Assembly (NCBI GenBank): GCA_964617455.1
Contig: CAZTYF010000007.1
Location: forward strand, 28,213 to 92,212
DNA length: 64,000 bases
Direction: 5' to 3'
Origin: Monoglobus sp964617455
GTDB lineage: Bacteria > Bacillota > Clostridia > Monoglobales > Monoglobaceae
The notes under the pieces were generated by a model. It saw only the letters and a program-made list of their open reading frames with translations, was not told where the DNA came from and searched no databases. Below, one piece after another: positions 8,926 to 17,799 of the stretch; position 1 is the stretch's first letter, and every line of letters starts with the position of its first letter. Both the position numbers and the translations under genes were made by a program.

Positions 8926-9555
8926 ATGAGTGTTAAAATAAAAATCTGCGGCCTTATGCGAGAGGCGGACGCCGACGGAGTGAACGCCGCAATGCCGGAC
9001 TACGCCGGATTTGTGTTCTATGAAAAAAGCCGCCGCCGACTTTCCGGCGAAGAGGCCGCCGCCATAAGGCAGAGGCTTTCACCGAATATAAAGGCGGTGG
9101 GAGTGTTTGTGAATATGCCCACAGACGGCATAGTCTCCCTGGCAAAGAAGGTATCTCTCGATGTTTTGCAGCTCCACGGCGACGAGGACGAAGACTTCAT
9201 AGAGGAGTTGAGGGCTCTGCTCCCGAACAGTGAAATTTGGAAGGCGGTGAGAGTGGGGGACGATTTCGAGCCGAAATATATTGACAAGTTCAAAAACGCC
9301 CACCGTCTGCTCTTGGATGCCTATGTTGACGGCTACGGAGGTAAAGGCAAAAGAATCGAAAACGAAAAAATAAGGGATTTGGATATGAGCCGAAACATCC
9401 TTGCGGGAGGGCTCAATCTTCAAAACATTGAGGATGCAATCAAAACTTTCAAACCCTATGGAGTGGATGTCAGCAGCGGCGTTGAAACAGAGGGCCTGAA
9501 AGATGCGAAAAAAATAGCGGAAATCGTGGACAAAGTGAGAAGCATATCAATTTAG
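8926..9555 (+). CDS. trpF: Phosphoribosylanthranilate isomerase
   Basis: Amadori isomerisation of phosphoribosylanthranilate to CdRP, the substrate of TrpC. 209 residues, a separate protein rather than the TrpCF fusion of enterobacteria. The start contains the catalytic Cys (KIKICGLM); YAGFVFYEKSRR, LQLHGDE and the C-terminal phosphate site LAGGLNLQN and GVDVSSGVET are conserved. ATG 8926 lies directly after the trpC stop; AGGCTTGG upstream is only a modest ribosome-binding site, so coupling to trpC translation is likely. Confidence 0.95.
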   Translation: MSVKIKICGLMREADADGVNAAMPDYAGFVFYEKSRRRLSGEEAAAIRQRLSPNIKAVGVFVNMPTDGIVSLAKKVSLDVLQLHGDEDEDFIEELRALLPNSEIWKAVRVGDDFEPKYIDKFKNAHRLLLDAYVDGYGGKGKRIENEKIRDLDMSRNILAGGLNLQNIEDAIKTFKPYGVDVSSGVETEGLKDAKKIAEIVDKVRSISI

Positions 9556-9612
9556 ACATATATTTACTCAGTCGGCAGATTAACAAAACCAATCAAAACG
9601 AGGTATGAAATT

Positions 9613-10809
9613 ATGGCAAACAAACGAAAAGGCAGATTCGGACTCTATGGGGGACAGTATGCACCCGAAACTCTGATGCAAGCCTTAAACGAGCTTGAGG
9701 CCGCCTACACCGATGCAAAGGCGGACCCCGAATTTCAAAAGGAGCTCGGATTTTATTTGAGAGAATATGCGGGCCGCCCCTCTCTGCTCTATTATGCGGA
9801 GAATATGACCAAAGATTTGGGAGGCGCCAAGGTATACATCAAGCGGGAGGACCTAAACCACACCGGTGCCCACAAAATCAACAACGTCTTGGGGCAGGCG
9901 CTGTTGGCAAAGCGGATGGGCAAAAAGAAGGTAATCGCAGAAACCGGTGCGGGGCAGCACGGCGTGGCAGCGGCGACGGCGGCAGCGCTGTTCGGCATGG
10001 AATGCGAGGTCTTTATGGGTGAGGAGGACACCCGACGCCAGGAGCTCAATGTGTTTCGCATGAACTTATTGGGGGCGAAAGTCACTCCGGTGACCTCCGG
10101 CACGGCAACTCTTAAAGACGCCTGCAACGAAGCCCTCAGAGCCTGGGCGGCCAGGGCCAACGACACCCTGTATCTTTTGGGCTCCACCATGGGCCCCCAT
10201 CCCTATCCCACAATAGTTCGGGACTTTCAAAGCGTTATCGGAAAAGAGATAAAAGCTCAGCTTCTTGAAAAAGAGGGACGCCTGCCCGATGCGGTCATCG
10301 CCTGCGTGGGCGGGGGCAGCAATGCCATGGGCGCTTTTTATGACTTTATAGAGGACGAGAATGTTCGCCTTATCGGGGCGGAAGCGGCAGGAGACGGAGT
10401 GGACACCGAGCGGCATGCCGCCACCATGACAAAGGGCACGGTTGGTGTGCTCCACGGTATGAAATCCATATTCCTCCAGGACAAATCCGGGGGAATAATG
10501 CCGGTATATTCCATATCCGCAGGTTTGGACTATCCCGGAGTGGGCCCGGAACATGCGGCTCTGCGGGACAGAGGCAGAGCGGAATACTACCCCATAACCG
10601 ACAAAGAGGCGGTGGATGCCTTTTGCTATCTGACAAGGACGGAGGGCATAATCCCCGCCATAGAAAGCGCCCACGCCGTGGCACAGGCTATGAAAATCGT
10701 GCCCGAAATAGACAAGGACAAAATCGTGGTCATTAATCTTTCGGGCAGGGGCGATAAAGACGTATACTCCGTCGCAAGATATTTGGGGGTGGAAATCAAT
10801 GAAAAATAA
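9613..10809 (+). CDS. trpB: Tryptophan synthase beta chain
   Basis: PLP enzyme that condenses indole with serine to tryptophan, in an alpha2beta2 complex with TrpA. 398 residues, TrpB1 type. The Schiff-base lysine is in HTGAHKINN, the substrate glutamate and glycine loop in AETGAGQHGVA, the phosphate-binding loop in CVGGGSNAMG, and the C-terminal serine of the PLP pyridine pocket in NLSGRGDKD. The 3' end overlaps the trpA ATG by 11 bases, so the two subunits are probably made at equal levels. Confidence 0.97.
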   Translation: MANKRKGRFGLYGGQYAPETLMQALNELEAAYTDAKADPEFQKELGFYLREYAGRPSLLYYAENMTKDLGGAKVYIKREDLNHTGAHKINNVLGQALLAKRMGKKKVIAETGAGQHGVAAATAAALFGMECEVFMGEEDTRRQELNVFRMNLLGAKVTPVTSGTATLKDACNEALRAWAARANDTLYLLGSTMGPHPYPTIVRDFQSVIGKEIKAQLLEKEGRLPDAVIACVGGGSNAMGAFYDFIEDENVRLIGAEAAGDGVDTERHAATMTKGTVGVLHGMKSIFLQDKSGGIMPVYSISAGLDYPGVGPEHAALRDRGRAEYYPITDKEAVDAFCYLTRTEGIIPAIESAHAVAQAMKIVPEIDKDKIVVINLSGRGDKDVYSVARYLGVEINEK

Positions 10810-11611
10810 TCCAAATCAAAATCGCATAGATTCCATGTTTGAAACCCTGAGAGAGAAAGGCCAAAAGGCGCTGGTAACGTTTTTGACTTTCGGCGACCCG
10901 AATTTAGAAACCTCCGAGGAACTGGTCCTTGCCATGGAAGAGGCGGGGGCGGATTTGATTGAATTGGGAGTTCCCTTCTCCGACCCGATGGCGGAGGGGC
11001 CCGTTATTCAAGCGGCCAATGTGAGAGCTTTGAAGCACAAGATAAACCTTGACATTATTTTCGGGGGTGTGGCGGATTTGCGCAAAAAAACACAAATCCC
11101 CTTGGTTTTCCTGATGTATTTCAATTCCATACTCAGCTACGGACCGGAGAGGTTTTTCGAAAATTGCAAACTCCATGGCATTGACGGGGTTATTATTCCC
11201 GACCTGCCTTTTGAGGAGAGCGACGAGGTCTATGATTTGACGCAAAAATACGGGGTATGGCAGATTTCGATGATAGCGCCCACCTCCTCCGAGGAGCGCT
11301 CAAAAGCCATATGCCAAAGAGCCAAGGGATTTCTCTACTGCGTGTCCTCCATGGGAGTGACCGGTACCCGAGAGGATTTCACCACCGATTTTGACAAGAT
11401 GTTTGCCATGCTCAACAAATACTCCGATATTCCCAAATGCATTGGTTTCGGAATTTCAAAGCCCGAGCACATCGAAAACCTGAAAAAATACTGCGACGGC
11501 TTGATTGTGGGCAGTGCTCTTGTGAAAACAATAGCCGCCGGCGACACCGACGAAGAAAAAATAAAGGGAGTAAAACAGCTGACCGCCGCATTGAAGGCGC
11601 CGCTGAAATAG
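10799..11611 (+). CDS. trpA: Tryptophan synthase alpha chain (Asp60-to-Glu variant)
   Basis: Cleaves indole-3-glycerol phosphate and passes indole through the tunnel to TrpB. 270 residues. The catalytic Glu equivalent to E. coli Glu49 is in LIELGVPFSDP. The residue equivalent to catalytic Asp60, in the E. coli stretch SDPLADG, is Glu here (SDPMAEG). Loop 6 and phosphate-site motifs are recognisable: VSSMGVTGTR, GFGISKPEH and GLIVGSALVK. Last gene of the operon, followed by a strong terminator. The substitution is conservative and occurs in an otherwise intact enzyme, so I treat it as functional. Confidence 0.95.
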   Translation: MKNNPNQNRIDSMFETLREKGQKALVTFLTFGDPNLETSEELVLAMEEAGADLIELGVPFSDPMAEGPVIQAANVRALKHKINLDIIFGGVADLRKKTQIPLVFLMYFNSILSYGPERFFENCKLHGIDGVIIPDLPFEESDEVYDLTQKYGVWQISMIAPTSSEERSKAICQRAKGFLYCVSSMGVTGTREDFTTDFDKMFAMLNKYSDIPKCIGFGISKPEHIENLKKYCDGLIVGSALVKTIAAGDTDEEKIKGVKQLTAALKAPLK

Positions 11612-11628
11612 GAAAAATATGTAACTCC

Positions 11629-11660
11629 GGGGGCGGCAGAGACAGCCGCCCTATGTTTTT
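11629..11660 (+). terminator. Terminator of the trp operon
   Basis: GGGCGGC (11631-11637) pairs with GCCGCCC (11645-11651) and is followed by TATGTTTTT. It lies 20 bp after the trpA stop. Confidence 0.85.
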
Positions 11661-11751
11661 GCCATAGGCTCAATGTATGTCGAAACGGGTCTGTTGTGCC
11701 GAGAAAATCGGGCTTTCGAAGCAATTTTTCGGAAAAAACGACTCAAAACCC

Positions 11752-11780
11752 TTGACAGAACCGACAATTTGTGATAATAT
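11752..11780 (+). promoter_or_regulatory. Promoter of the rimP-nusA-infB operon
   Basis: TTGACA at 11752-11757, then TAATAT at 11775-11780 with 17 bp spacing; an overlapping GATAAT at 11773 is a less well spaced alternative. It is the only clear promoter before the nine-gene run. Confidence 0.7.
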
Positions 11781-11808
11781 GAATACGATATGAGTAGAAT
11801 AGCGGCAG

Positions 11809-11833
11809 AAGAGTGAGGGAAACCTCACTCTTT
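11809..11833 (+). promoter_or_regulatory. Leader hairpin of the rimP operon
   Basis: AGAGTGAGG (11810-11818) and CCTCACTCT (11823-11831) form a perfect nine-pair stem closed by a GAAA tetraloop and followed by TTAGTATTT. A similar stem before rimP (ylxS) is a recurring feature in Firmicutes as far as I recall. It could be a weak terminator, a NusA-dependent control point or an mRNA-stabilising stem; the sequence does not decide. Confidence 0.6.
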
Positions 11834-11878
11834 AGTATTTGATGTGCGACGGCGGTGCCGAAAAACGAGGTTGATGAA

Positions 11879-12343
11879 ATGAAGTTGGGAAAGACCGAAA
11901 AAATCGTATATGATCTTGCCTTAAAACCTGCAGAGGAAAAGGGCTTTGAAATCTATGACATTGAATTTGTCAAGGAGGGGGGAACCTTCTTCCTCAGGAT
12001 TTTCATTGACAAGCCGGGCGGGATCAACATCGACGAATGCGAAAGCTTTTCGAGGACCATAAGCGACATTCTCGATAGGCACGACCCCATATCCCAAGCT
12101 TACTGTTTGGAGGTTTCATCTCCGGGGATAGAGAGGCGGCTGCGGCACAGGGAGCATTTTGAAAAAGCCGTGGGAGAGACGGTGGATGTGCATCTGTACA
12201 AACCCGTAAAAGGCAGCAAGGAGCTCACCGGAGTGCTCTTGTCCGTTGACGAGGAAAACAATATGACCCTTGATGCGGGCGGGGAGAATATAATCATCCC
12301 CCAATCGGATGCGGCAAGAGTGAATATTCACTTTGATTTTTAA
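11879..12343 (+). CDS. rimP: Ribosome maturation factor
   Basis: Assists maturation of the 30S subunit. 154 residues from ATG 11879, preceded by AGGTTGATGA; a GTG at 11855 in frame is possible but has no good ribosome-binding site. Family signatures include YDIEFVKEGGTFFLRIFID, CESFSRTISDILD and CLEVSSPGIERRL. First gene of the operon, followed 31 bp later by nusA, its usual partner. Confidence 0.95.
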   Translation: MKLGKTEKIVYDLALKPAEEKGFEIYDIEFVKEGGTFFLRIFIDKPGGINIDECESFSRTISDILDRHDPISQAYCLEVSSPGIERRLRHREHFEKAVGETVDVHLYKPVKGSKELTGVLLSVDEENNMTLDAGGENIIIPQSDAARVNIHFDF

Positions 12344-12374
12344 ATACAAATAAAGAGAGGATGTATCAGGAAAA

Positions 12375-13553
12375 ATGAGTTCGGAGATTTTTAATTTATT
12401 GGATGAAATTGAGGAAGAAAAGGGCATAAGCAGAGATGTGGTCCTTGACGCACTCAAAGGCGCCCTTATTTCCGCCTACAAAAAGAACTTCGGGGCCGCA
12501 TCCGATATTGATGTGATATTCTCGGAAGAGGGCGAAATCAAGATTTGCGCCATAAAGAAAATCGTTGAAGAAGTGGAAGACAGAGAAGCCGAAATATCCT
12601 TGGAAGATGCCCTCAAACTGCCCGAAAAGGACAGACCCATTGTGATAGTTCGAGACGGTGTCGAGACAGATGTGAGAGATCCGAAAATTTGGGAAAAAAC
12701 CGGCTGCCAAGTAGACGACATTCTCAAATTTGAGTTCACGCCCAAAGCCTTCGGCCGAATTGCGGCTCAGACGGCACGGCAGGTTGTTTTCCAGAGAATA
12801 CGGGAAGCAGAGCGGGAAAAGATGGTGGACGAATACAGCAGCCGAGAGAACAACATCGTCGATGCGGTTGTGAGAAAGATAGACCGCCGCAATGTTATGT
12901 TGGAAATAGACGGCAACGAGTCGGTGCTTATGTCCAACGAACAGGTGAAACACGACAACTACAGAGTGGGCGAACACTATAAGGTTTTCGTGGTGGAGAT
13001 TGCCGACAGCATAAAAGGTGCGAGACTGGTTGTCTCCCGTTCCCATCCGGGCTTGGTGAGATGTCTGTTTGAGCTTGAGGTTCCTGAAATCTCTCAGGGA
13101 ATCATAGAGTTCAAGGGAATTTCCCGAGAAGCCGGGTCAAGGTCAAAGATCGCGGTGGCATCCACGGAGAAAAATGTGGACCCGGTGGGAACCTGCATAG
13201 GTCCCGGAGGAACGAGAGTCCAAAATGTGATAAATGAACTGCGGGGCGAGAAAATCGACATTATCAGATACAGCGATGACCCGGCGGAGTTTGTTTCCAA
13301 TGCCCTAAGCCCCGCAAAGGTTTTGTCCATAAACGTTTTCCCCGGCGAGAAAATGTGCAAGGTTGTGGTTCCGGAGAGTCAGCTCTCCCTTGCCATTGGC
13401 CGAGAGGGCCAGAATGTGCGGCTTGCGGCCCGCCTCACCGGCTGGAAAATTGATTTGAGCGCCTCTTCCGAAAACCGCAGTAAACGCCCCGAGGAAACCT
13501 CCGAGGCGGATATGGAAAACGAGGTTGCGGAAATTTTGGAAAAGACGGATTAG
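12375..13553 (+). CDS. nusA: Transcription termination/antitermination factor
   Basis: RNA polymerase-associated factor that affects pausing, intrinsic termination and rRNA antitermination. 392 residues: N-terminal polymerase-binding domain (about 1-130), S1 domain (about 135-205), two KH domains with GTCIGPGGTRVQNVINEL and LAIGREGQNVRLAARLTGW. The C-terminal acidic repeats of the E. coli protein are absent, as is normal in Firmicutes. ATG 12375 has AGAGAGG upstream. The rnpM ATG follows two bases after the stop. Confidence 0.97.
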   Translation: MSSEIFNLLDEIEEEKGISRDVVLDALKGALISAYKKNFGAASDIDVIFSEEGEIKICAIKKIVEEVEDREAEISLEDALKLPEKDRPIVIVRDGVETDVRDPKIWEKTGCQVDDILKFEFTPKAFGRIAAQTARQVVFQRIREAEREKMVDEYSSRENNIVDAVVRKIDRRNVMLEIDGNESVLMSNEQVKHDNYRVGEHYKVFVVEIADSIKGARLVVSRSHPGLVRCLFELEVPEISQGIIEFKGISREAGSRSKIAVASTEKNVDPVGTCIGPGGTRVQNVINELRGEKIDIIRYSDDPAEFVSNALSPAKVLSINVFPGEKMCKVVVPESQLSLAIGREGQNVRLAARLTGWKIDLSASSENRSKRPEETSEADMENEVAEILEKTD

Positions 13554-13555
13554 TT

Positions 13556-13798
13556 ATGCCGATTAGAATGTGCACGGTATGTCGGGGCCGCTTTGAAAAA
13601 AGGGAGCTTTTTCGGGTGGTTGAAACCGAAGAAGGGGAAATCCGCATCGACAAAGGGCAAAAGGCCCAATGCCGAGGGATGTATATTTGCAAGGACTGTA
13701 TGCCCGATGCCCGAAAGAAAAAGGTATTGGAGCGAAACTTCCGCCGCAGGATTGAACCCGAAATCTATGACAGAATACGGGCGGAATCGGAGGAATAG
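13556..13798 (+). CDS. rnpM: YlxR-family RNA-binding protein RnpM
   Basis: Small basic protein of 80 residues belonging to the YlxR family, whose B. subtilis member has been described as a modulator of RNase P. Signatures are MCTVCRGRFEKREL near the start and KGQKAQCRGMYICKDC, which hold four cysteines. Directly coupled to nusA upstream and followed 27 bp later by ylxQ, the standard arrangement. Confidence 0.92.
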   Translation: MPIRMCTVCRGRFEKRELFRVVETEEGEIRIDKGQKAQCRGMYICKDCMPDARKKKVLERNFRRRIEPEIYDRIRAESEE

Positions 13799-13825
13799 AC
13801 GGAAACGGAGGCGGCAAGAGATTCT

Positions 13826-14182
13826 ATGAGCCGAGAAACACTGCCGGAGACGAGAAATTTGATGGGCTTTGTGGGTCTTTGTCAAAGAGCCGGAAAGCTG
13901 GTCTCGGGAGACGGCAAAACCGAGGAAGCCGTGAGACGAAATCGGGCATATTTGGTGTTGATGAGCAACGACGCCTCCGAGAACACCGTTAAAAAATACG
14001 GGAATATGTGCAAAAGCCGCGGAGTTCCCATTGTCACCCTGACGGGGCGGAAAGAATTGGGCGCCGCCATAGGAAAAGAATATGCGGTCACCGCCGCAGT
14101 CACCGATAGGGGATTTGCAAAGCGCATAACAGAGTTAGCAGAAAGGGCTGATGTAAATAATGGAAAAAATACGAGCTTATGA
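13826..14182 (+). CDS. L7Ae-family ribosomal-type protein YlxQ
   Basis: 118 residues of the L7Ae/L30e/S12e fold, a family that binds kink-turns in RNA. FVGLCQRAGKLVSGDGKTEE and VLMSNDASENTVKKY are the recognisable family segments. Its 3' end overlaps the infB start by 23 bases. Known family members lie between rnpM and infB in many Firmicutes; a precise cellular role is not established by the sequence. Confidence 0.88.
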   Translation: MSRETLPETRNLMGFVGLCQRAGKLVSGDGKTEEAVRRNRAYLVLMSNDASENTVKKYGNMCKSRGVPIVTLTGRKELGAAIGKEYAVTAAVTDRGFAKRITELAERADVNNGKNTSL

Positions 14183-16427
14183 GTTATCCAAGATTTTCGG
14201 ATACCCCAGCAAGGATATAGTGAAAATTCTTCACGATTACGGTGTGTCCACCAAAAATCATATGAGCGTCCTGAACGAATATGAGCTCGATGTGATTTTT
14301 GAGTATCTCACCCAAAAGAACAGTGCAAAAAACTTCTCGATAATCGAAAAGAAGCCCAAAAAGGAGCCCCATCTTCGCAAAAAACAGGACAAAGGAACGG
14401 TTCAGGAGGTTGAGCGGGACTTTTCCGAAGAGAGCGAAATCGACATGGGCAAAAAAACCCGAACGGTTGACACTCGGGTGAATAATGTTGACCTTGACAG
14501 AATAGATGACGAAAAGATTGAGGAGCTCATCCCCGAAAATGTCAAGCAGGGGGACAAGAAGCAGAAAATCAATCAAAAGAAGAAACAGCAGCAGCGTCAG
14601 CAGCACAGCACAAAGCAGAGGCGCAAGCCCGAAAATACCTTCAAAAAGGTCGAGAAGAAAAAGAAAAAACAGGAGCCGATACATGTGCTCATTCCCGGAG
14701 AAATCACCGTGGGCGAACTGGCAAGCAGAATGAAAAAATCCCCTGCCGAGATTGTCAAAAGGCTTATGATTTTGGGAATTATGGCAACGGTGAACGAGGT
14801 TATCGACTTTGATACCGCATCCCTGATAGTTGAGGAAATGGGAGGCACCTATGAAAAAGAGATAATCCTCTCGGAAGAGGAAAAGCTTTTCGACGATTTT
14901 GAAGACACCCCGGAGCAGCTCAAACCTCGGTCTCCCGTTGTGGTTGTTATGGGTCATGTTGACCACGGAAAGACCTCTCTCCTTGACGCCATCAGACATA
15001 CAAATGTGACCGAAGGGGAATACGGAGGAATCACTCAGCACATAGGTGCGTACCGAGTTCGGGTGGGGGACAAGAAGATAACCTTCCTTGACACCCCGGG
15101 CCATGAGGCCTTCACCGCCATGCGGGCCCGCGGCGCCTTGGTAACCGATATTGCGATTTTGGTGGTTGCGGCAGACGACGGAATTATGCCTCAGACGGTG
15201 GAAGCCATAAACCACGCCAAGGCCGCCAACGTCTCCATAATCGTGGCCATAAACAAAATCGACAAAGAAGGAGCCAATCCCGAACGGGTTAAGCAGGAGC
15301 TCATGGAGCACAATCTTGTGCCCGAGGAGTGGGGCGGGGATACCATATGCGTTGAAATATCCGCCAAGCAACATCAAAACATCAAGCAACTCCTTGAGAT
15401 GGTTCTCTTGGTTGCGGAAATGAAGGAGCTTAAAGCCAATCCGGACAGAAAAGCCAAGGGTACCGTTATCGAATCCCAATTGGACAAGGGCAGAGGCCCG
15501 GTGGCAACGGTGCTGGTTCAAAACGGAACCCTTCGGGTGGGAGACTTGGTTGTGGCCGGAACGGCAATGGGCAGAGTCCGCGCCATGAACAACGACAAGG
15601 GCAAATCGGTCAAAAAAGCAGGACCCTCCATACCCGTTGAGATTTTGGGGCTTTCGGAAGTTCCGGAGGGCGGCGATGAATTCTATGTGGTAAACGACGA
15701 AAGATTGGCCCGCTCCGTTGTGGAAAACAGAAAATTCAAGGAAAGACAGGAGCGTCAAAAGACCCCCGGCACCATTTCTCTCGACAATCTGTTTGAACAG
15801 ATTGAGGCGGGCAAGACCAAGGAGCTCAACATAATCGTCAAAGCGGATGTCCAAGGCAGCGTTGAGGCGGTTAAGCAGTCTTTGGAAAGAATTTCCAACG
15901 ATGAAGTCAAGGTCTCGGTTATTCACGGTGCGGTAGGTGCCATAACCGAATCCGACGTTATGCTTGCCAGCGCATCCAATGCCATCATCGTGGGCTTCAA
16001 TGTTCGTCCCACGGCGGGAGCGGGAGCGGCGGCGGAAGATGCCGATGTGGACCTGCGCATGTACCGAGTAATCTATGACGCAATAGAAGATATAGAAAAG
16101 GCCATGAAAGGCCTGCTGGAACCCACCTTCCGAGAGGAAATCACCGGACATGCGGAAATCAGAACCACCTTCAAGGTATCCGGTGTGGGCACTATCGGCG
16201 GTGCCTATGTTACCGACGGAAAAATCCGCAGGGACAGCCTTGTGCGAGTTGTCAGAGACGGCATAGTTATCCATGAAGGCGAGCTTGCTTCTCTCAGAAG
16301 ATTCAAAGACGATGTTCGGGAAGTGAATGCAGGCTATGAATGCGGCCTCAGTATCAGCAATTACAACGATATCAAAGACGGCGACACCATTGAGGCATAC
16401 ATAATGGCCCAAGTGGAACCGGAATAA
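14160..16427 (+). CDS. infB: Translation initiation factor IF-2
   Basis: GTPase that places fMet-tRNA on the 30S subunit and promotes subunit joining. 755 residues: N-terminal IF2_N helical motif (VYELSK-like segment at 6-50), a Lys/Gln-rich linker of about 60-170, a second IF2_N unit, then the G domain with G1 GHVDHGKT (near residue 265), G3 DTPGHEAF and G4 NKID, followed by domains II to IV. The start overlaps ylxQ. A 749-codon open frame on the opposite strand is a coding shadow. Confidence 0.98.
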   Translation: MEKIRAYELSKIFGYPSKDIVKILHDYGVSTKNHMSVLNEYELDVIFEYLTQKNSAKNFSIIEKKPKKEPHLRKKQDKGTVQEVERDFSEESEIDMGKKTRTVDTRVNNVDLDRIDDEKIEELIPENVKQGDKKQKINQKKKQQQRQQHSTKQRRKPENTFKKVEKKKKKQEPIHVLIPGEITVGELASRMKKSPAEIVKRLMILGIMATVNEVIDFDTASLIVEEMGGTYEKEIILSEEEKLFDDFEDTPEQLKPRSPVVVVMGHVDHGKTSLLDAIRHTNVTEGEYGGITQHIGAYRVRVGDKKITFLDTPGHEAFTAMRARGALVTDIAILVVAADDGIMPQTVEAINHAKAANVSIIVAINKIDKEGANPERVKQELMEHNLVPEEWGGDTICVEISAKQHQNIKQLLEMVLLVAEMKELKANPDRKAKGTVIESQLDKGRGPVATVLVQNGTLRVGDLVVAGTAMGRVRAMNNDKGKSVKKAGPSIPVEILGLSEVPEGGDEFYVVNDERLARSVVENRKFKERQERQKTPGTISLDNLFEQIEAGKTKELNIIVKADVQGSVEAVKQSLERISNDEVKVSVIHGAVGAITESDVMLASASNAIIVGFNVRPTAGAGAAAEDADVDLRMYRVIYDAIEDIEKAMKGLLEPTFREEITGHAEIRTTFKVSGVGTIGGAYVTDGKIRRDSLVRVVRDGIVIHEGELASLRRFKDDVREVNAGYECGLSISNYNDIKDGDTIEAYIMAQVEPE

Positions 16428-16482
16428 ACTCATGAGCCGAACAATCAGAAAAGCCGGACAGCCCGGCTCGGAGGAGATACTT

Positions 16483-16821
16483 ATGGCAAGTTACAGCAGA
16501 ATCGACAGGGTAGCCGAGGAGATTAAGAGGGAGCTTTCGGCGATAATTCGGGAACTTAAAGACCCTCGAATCCCGGATATGCTTTCGGTTGTATCGGTGC
16601 GGGTAACCAAAGATTTGAAATACGCAAAGGCCGGAATCAGTGTTATGGGCGATGAAAAGGTCAAAAAGGATGCTTTCGATGCTCTCAAAAGTGCCGGCGG
16701 CTTTATCAGAAAGGAAATAAGCCGACGGGTGAAACTCAGACAAACTCCCGAGTTCACTTTTGTGGAAGACAACAGCATAGCCTATGGTGCCCATATCAGC
16801 GAGCTGCTGAAAAATCTGTAA
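16483..16821 (+). CDS. rbfA: Ribosome-binding factor A
   Basis: Cold-shock related 30S maturation factor with a KH-like fold. 112 residues from ATG 16483, which has GGAGGAG at good spacing; an ATG at 16432 in frame lacks one. Conserved parts are RIDRVAEEIKRELSAII, DPRI and LRQTPEFTFVED. Lies between infB and nrnA as in other Firmicutes. Confidence 0.94.
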   Translation: MASYSRIDRVAEEIKRELSAIIRELKDPRIPDMLSVVSVRVTKDLKYAKAGISVMGDEKVKKDAFDALKSAGGFIRKEISRRVKLRQTPEFTFVEDNSIAYGAHISELLKNL

Positions 16822-16842
16822 TCCGATGCGAGGTACAATCCA

Positions 16843-17799
16843 ATGTTTGAACAAATTATACGGATTTTAAGAAGTTCAGCCCGGGTCGGGCTGTTTGTCC
16901 ACACTCACCCCGACGGCGATGCAATGGGCAGCGCATATGCCCTAAGCCTTGCCCTTAGCAATATGGGGAAAAGGAGCCGTGTGTTTTTGCCTCCCTCGCC
17001 GGACGTGCAGGCAAGGTCCCTGGTTGTGACCTGCGACGATGACGGTTTGGAAATCTCGGACTGTGACCTTTTGGTGGCATTGGACTGCGCCGATTCCCAA
17101 CGATTGGGCAGTTTCGGAAAAGCTTTTTTGGCCCATCCCAACACCATAGCCATTGACCACCACGTCACCCACAAACCCTTTGCCCGAAGCGCCACGGTGT
17201 TTACGGAAATATCCTCAACCTGCGAACTGATATACATGCTTCTGCGGGATATGAGCGAGGAAGTCACAAGGGATATCGCGTCAAACCTCTACATAGGCCT
17301 TGCCACCGATACGGGGCACTTCAAATATGCCAGTGTAACCGGTGATACTCTCAGAGTTGTGGCAGACCTTATCGACACGGGCATAGATTTTTCCCATATG
17401 GCAAGAGTGCTGTTCACCACCAAATCCGTGAATTACTACAGCCTTTTGAGAACGGTTATCGACAAAATACAAATACTCTGCGACGGACGGGTCGCGGTGG
17501 TTTATATCACCGATGAAGATCTGAAAAAGGCAGGAATAACCGAGGCGGAGACCAACGCCATCGTCACCATCCCCGGCAGCATTGAGGGCGTCGAGGTGGG
17601 CGTATACATCAGACGGCGGGAGGACGGAGAATACAAGATCAGCCTCCGCTCCAACGATTATGTGGATGTGGCGGCATTGGCATCCCTCTTCGGAGGCGGC
17701 GGTCATATCCGCGCCAGCGGCTACAGCGTGTACAACAAAAGCGCGGATAAGATTATAGAGGAACTCTCAAAGGAGCTTGACAAAATATGGCCCGACTGA
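16843..17799 (+). CDS. nrnA: DHH-family bifunctional oligoribonuclease/PAP phosphatase
   Basis: Degrades nano-RNAs and dephosphorylates 3'-phosphoadenosine 5'-phosphate. 318 residues. Metal-binding motifs of the DHH phosphoesterase domain are visible: HTHPDGDAMGSAYAL, ALDCAD, IDHHVTHKPFA and ATDTGHFKY. The C-terminal DHHA1 domain ends with SLFGGGGHIRASGY. AGGT stands upstream of ATG 16843. The 3' end overlaps truB by 13 bases. Confidence 0.94.
   Translation: MFEQIIRILRSSARVGLFVHTHPDGDAMGSAYALSLALSNMGKRSRVFLPPSPDVQARSLVVTCDDDGLEISDCDLLVALDCADSQRLGSFGKAFLAHPNTIAIDHHVTHKPFARSATVFTEISSTCELIYMLLRDMSEEVTRDIASNLYIGLATDTGHFKYASVTGDTLRVVADLIDTGIDFSHMARVLFTTKSVNYYSLLRTVIDKIQILCDGRVAVVYITDEDLKKAGITEAETNAIVTIPGSIEGVEVGVYIRRREDGEYKISLRSNDYVDVAALASLFGGGGHIRASGYSVYNKSADKIIEELSKELDKIWPD

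Noticed and set aside
14184..16433. 749-codon open frame on the minus strand opposite infB
   Set aside because: It mirrors a clearly conserved IF-2 gene, has no family features and no ribosome-binding site; a shadow caused by codon bias.
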